DNA from: Rheinheimera aquimaris
GTDB taxonomy: Bacteria > Pseudomonadota > Gammaproteobacteria > Enterobacterales > Alteromonadaceae
Direction of reading: 5' to 3'
Assembly (NCBI RefSeq): GCF_020531985.1
Contig: NZ_JAJAVQ010000006.1
Coordinates: 124,001-188,000, forward strand
DNA length: 64,000 nt
The translations under genes and the position numbers were made by a program. Numbering within the stretch: the first letter of the stretch is position 1; each line of letters opens with the position of its first letter. Below the pieces are notes generated by a model. The model worked only from the letters and a program-made list of their open reading frames with translations, had not been told where the DNA came from and did no database searches. This document shows positions 63,783 to 64,000 of this stretch, one piece after another.

Positions 63783-64000
63783 TTAGCCGGTAGAGCGCAA
63801 CATACTGTCACTGTGGGCCAGGCTGATACTGATTGTCAGTTTTATGGCCTCCAGCACCAGGCTGGTGCTCATGCTGGCGGCTCCAGGGAATTTGCAGGCT
63901 TGCGCCGGTGTCAAAGGTACCTGTATCAGGCCGCCATGCAGGCTGGTATTTTGATGCTTTATATAATGCATTAAACCGTAAAACAGGTGGTTGGCGACAA
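63783..64000 (-). CDS. Pyroglutamyl-peptidase I-like protein (C-terminal part), catalytic residues replaced
   Basis: Only the last 72 residues are inside; the gene continues past the right edge. The C-terminus aligns with pyrrolidone-carboxyl peptidase (Pcp): ANHLFYGLMHY and GGLIQVPLTPAQA, then SMSTSLVLEAIKLTI. In active Pcp these read CNH(V/L)FYGLMH and GGFIHVP..PEQ, where Cys and His are catalytic. Here they are Ala and Gln, so this copy is probably inactive or has another function. The 312-base gap to DUF3718 holds the riboswitch and its promoter. Confidence 0.7.
   Translation of the reverse strand, partial: VANHLFYGLMHYIKHQNTSLHGGLIQVPLTPAQACKFPGAASMSTSLVLEAIKLTISISLAHSDSMLRSTG

Overview
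The window looks like chromosomal DNA of a free-living gammaproteobacterium, most probably an Alteromonadales-type organism of the Rheinheimera/Alishewanella/Shewanella kind. This is inferred from the gene set: full-length FadR, DsbA/DsbB, a rhombosortase, an astC-astA-DUF1338 cluster, DUF3718, several secreted S9 peptidases, a TAT-exported HiPIP and many regulators. Gene density is high, strands alternate often, and I see no tRNA, rRNA, CRISPR array, insertion sequence or prophage. The left edge cuts an FKBP isomerase and the right edge cuts a pyroglutamyl-peptidase-like gene.

1-10.6 kb: YafP-like acetyltransferase, two exported proteins, an ArsR regulator with an Old Yellow Enzyme, dsbB divergent from fadR, a cysteine desulfurase/metallo-beta-lactamase/rhodanese fusion, an ECF sigma factor with its ChrR-type anti-sigma factor, and azoR. 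10.7-22.5 kb: S9 peptidase, mscL, two RluA-family pseudouridine synthases, rhombosortase, gamma-glutamyltransferase, an enoyl-CoA isomerase-like protein, cysK and a MoxR/CoxE pair. 22.5-31.6 kb: two HDOD signalling proteins, a solute-binding protein, a TonB-dependent receptor, and a five-gene minus-strand block headed by a small J-domain protein and containing three proteins I do not recognise. 31.7-43.9 kb: HiPIP, sdaA, a NUDIX hydrolase, pabB, class I fumarase, a second S9 peptidase, an EF-hand protein and a frnE-dsbA pair. 44-49.5 kb: LysR regulator divergent from the formaldehyde-detoxification genes frmA and fghA, a HIT protein and a MASE1-GGDEF diguanylate cyclase. 49.6-64 kb: 5'-nucleotidase, Lrp regulator, astC-astA-DUF1338, an FG-GAP protein, a PD40-amidohydrolase, MgtC and a Kef-type antiporter, and a DUF3718 gene behind a c-di-GMP riboswitch.

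Non-coding signals stand out. (i) Three copies (13.2, 21.2 and 46.2 kb) of a ~95-105 nt intergenic element have nearly invariant internal arms. Their outer helices differ in sequence but keep pairing, which indicates a conserved nucleic-acid structure. All three lie on the same strand as the gene just upstream. (ii) A convincing GEMM-I (c-di-GMP-I) riboswitch with a 17-bp-spaced promoter precedes the DUF3718 gene, in the same window as a diguanylate cyclase. (iii) A perfect 16-bp inverted repeat buries the ribosome-binding site of the HIT gene. (iv) Operator-like dyads sit where ArsR, FadR and LysR autoregulation would need them.

Functional themes are thiol, sulfur and redox handling (DsbA, DsbB, FrnE, CysK, the desulfurase fusion, Ggt, FrmA/FghA, ECF-ChrR, OYE, AzoR), extracellular peptide use (S9 peptidases, Ggt, amidohydrolase) and c-di-GMP or HDOD signalling. 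Family calls rest on motifs recognised by eye; no database search was possible.
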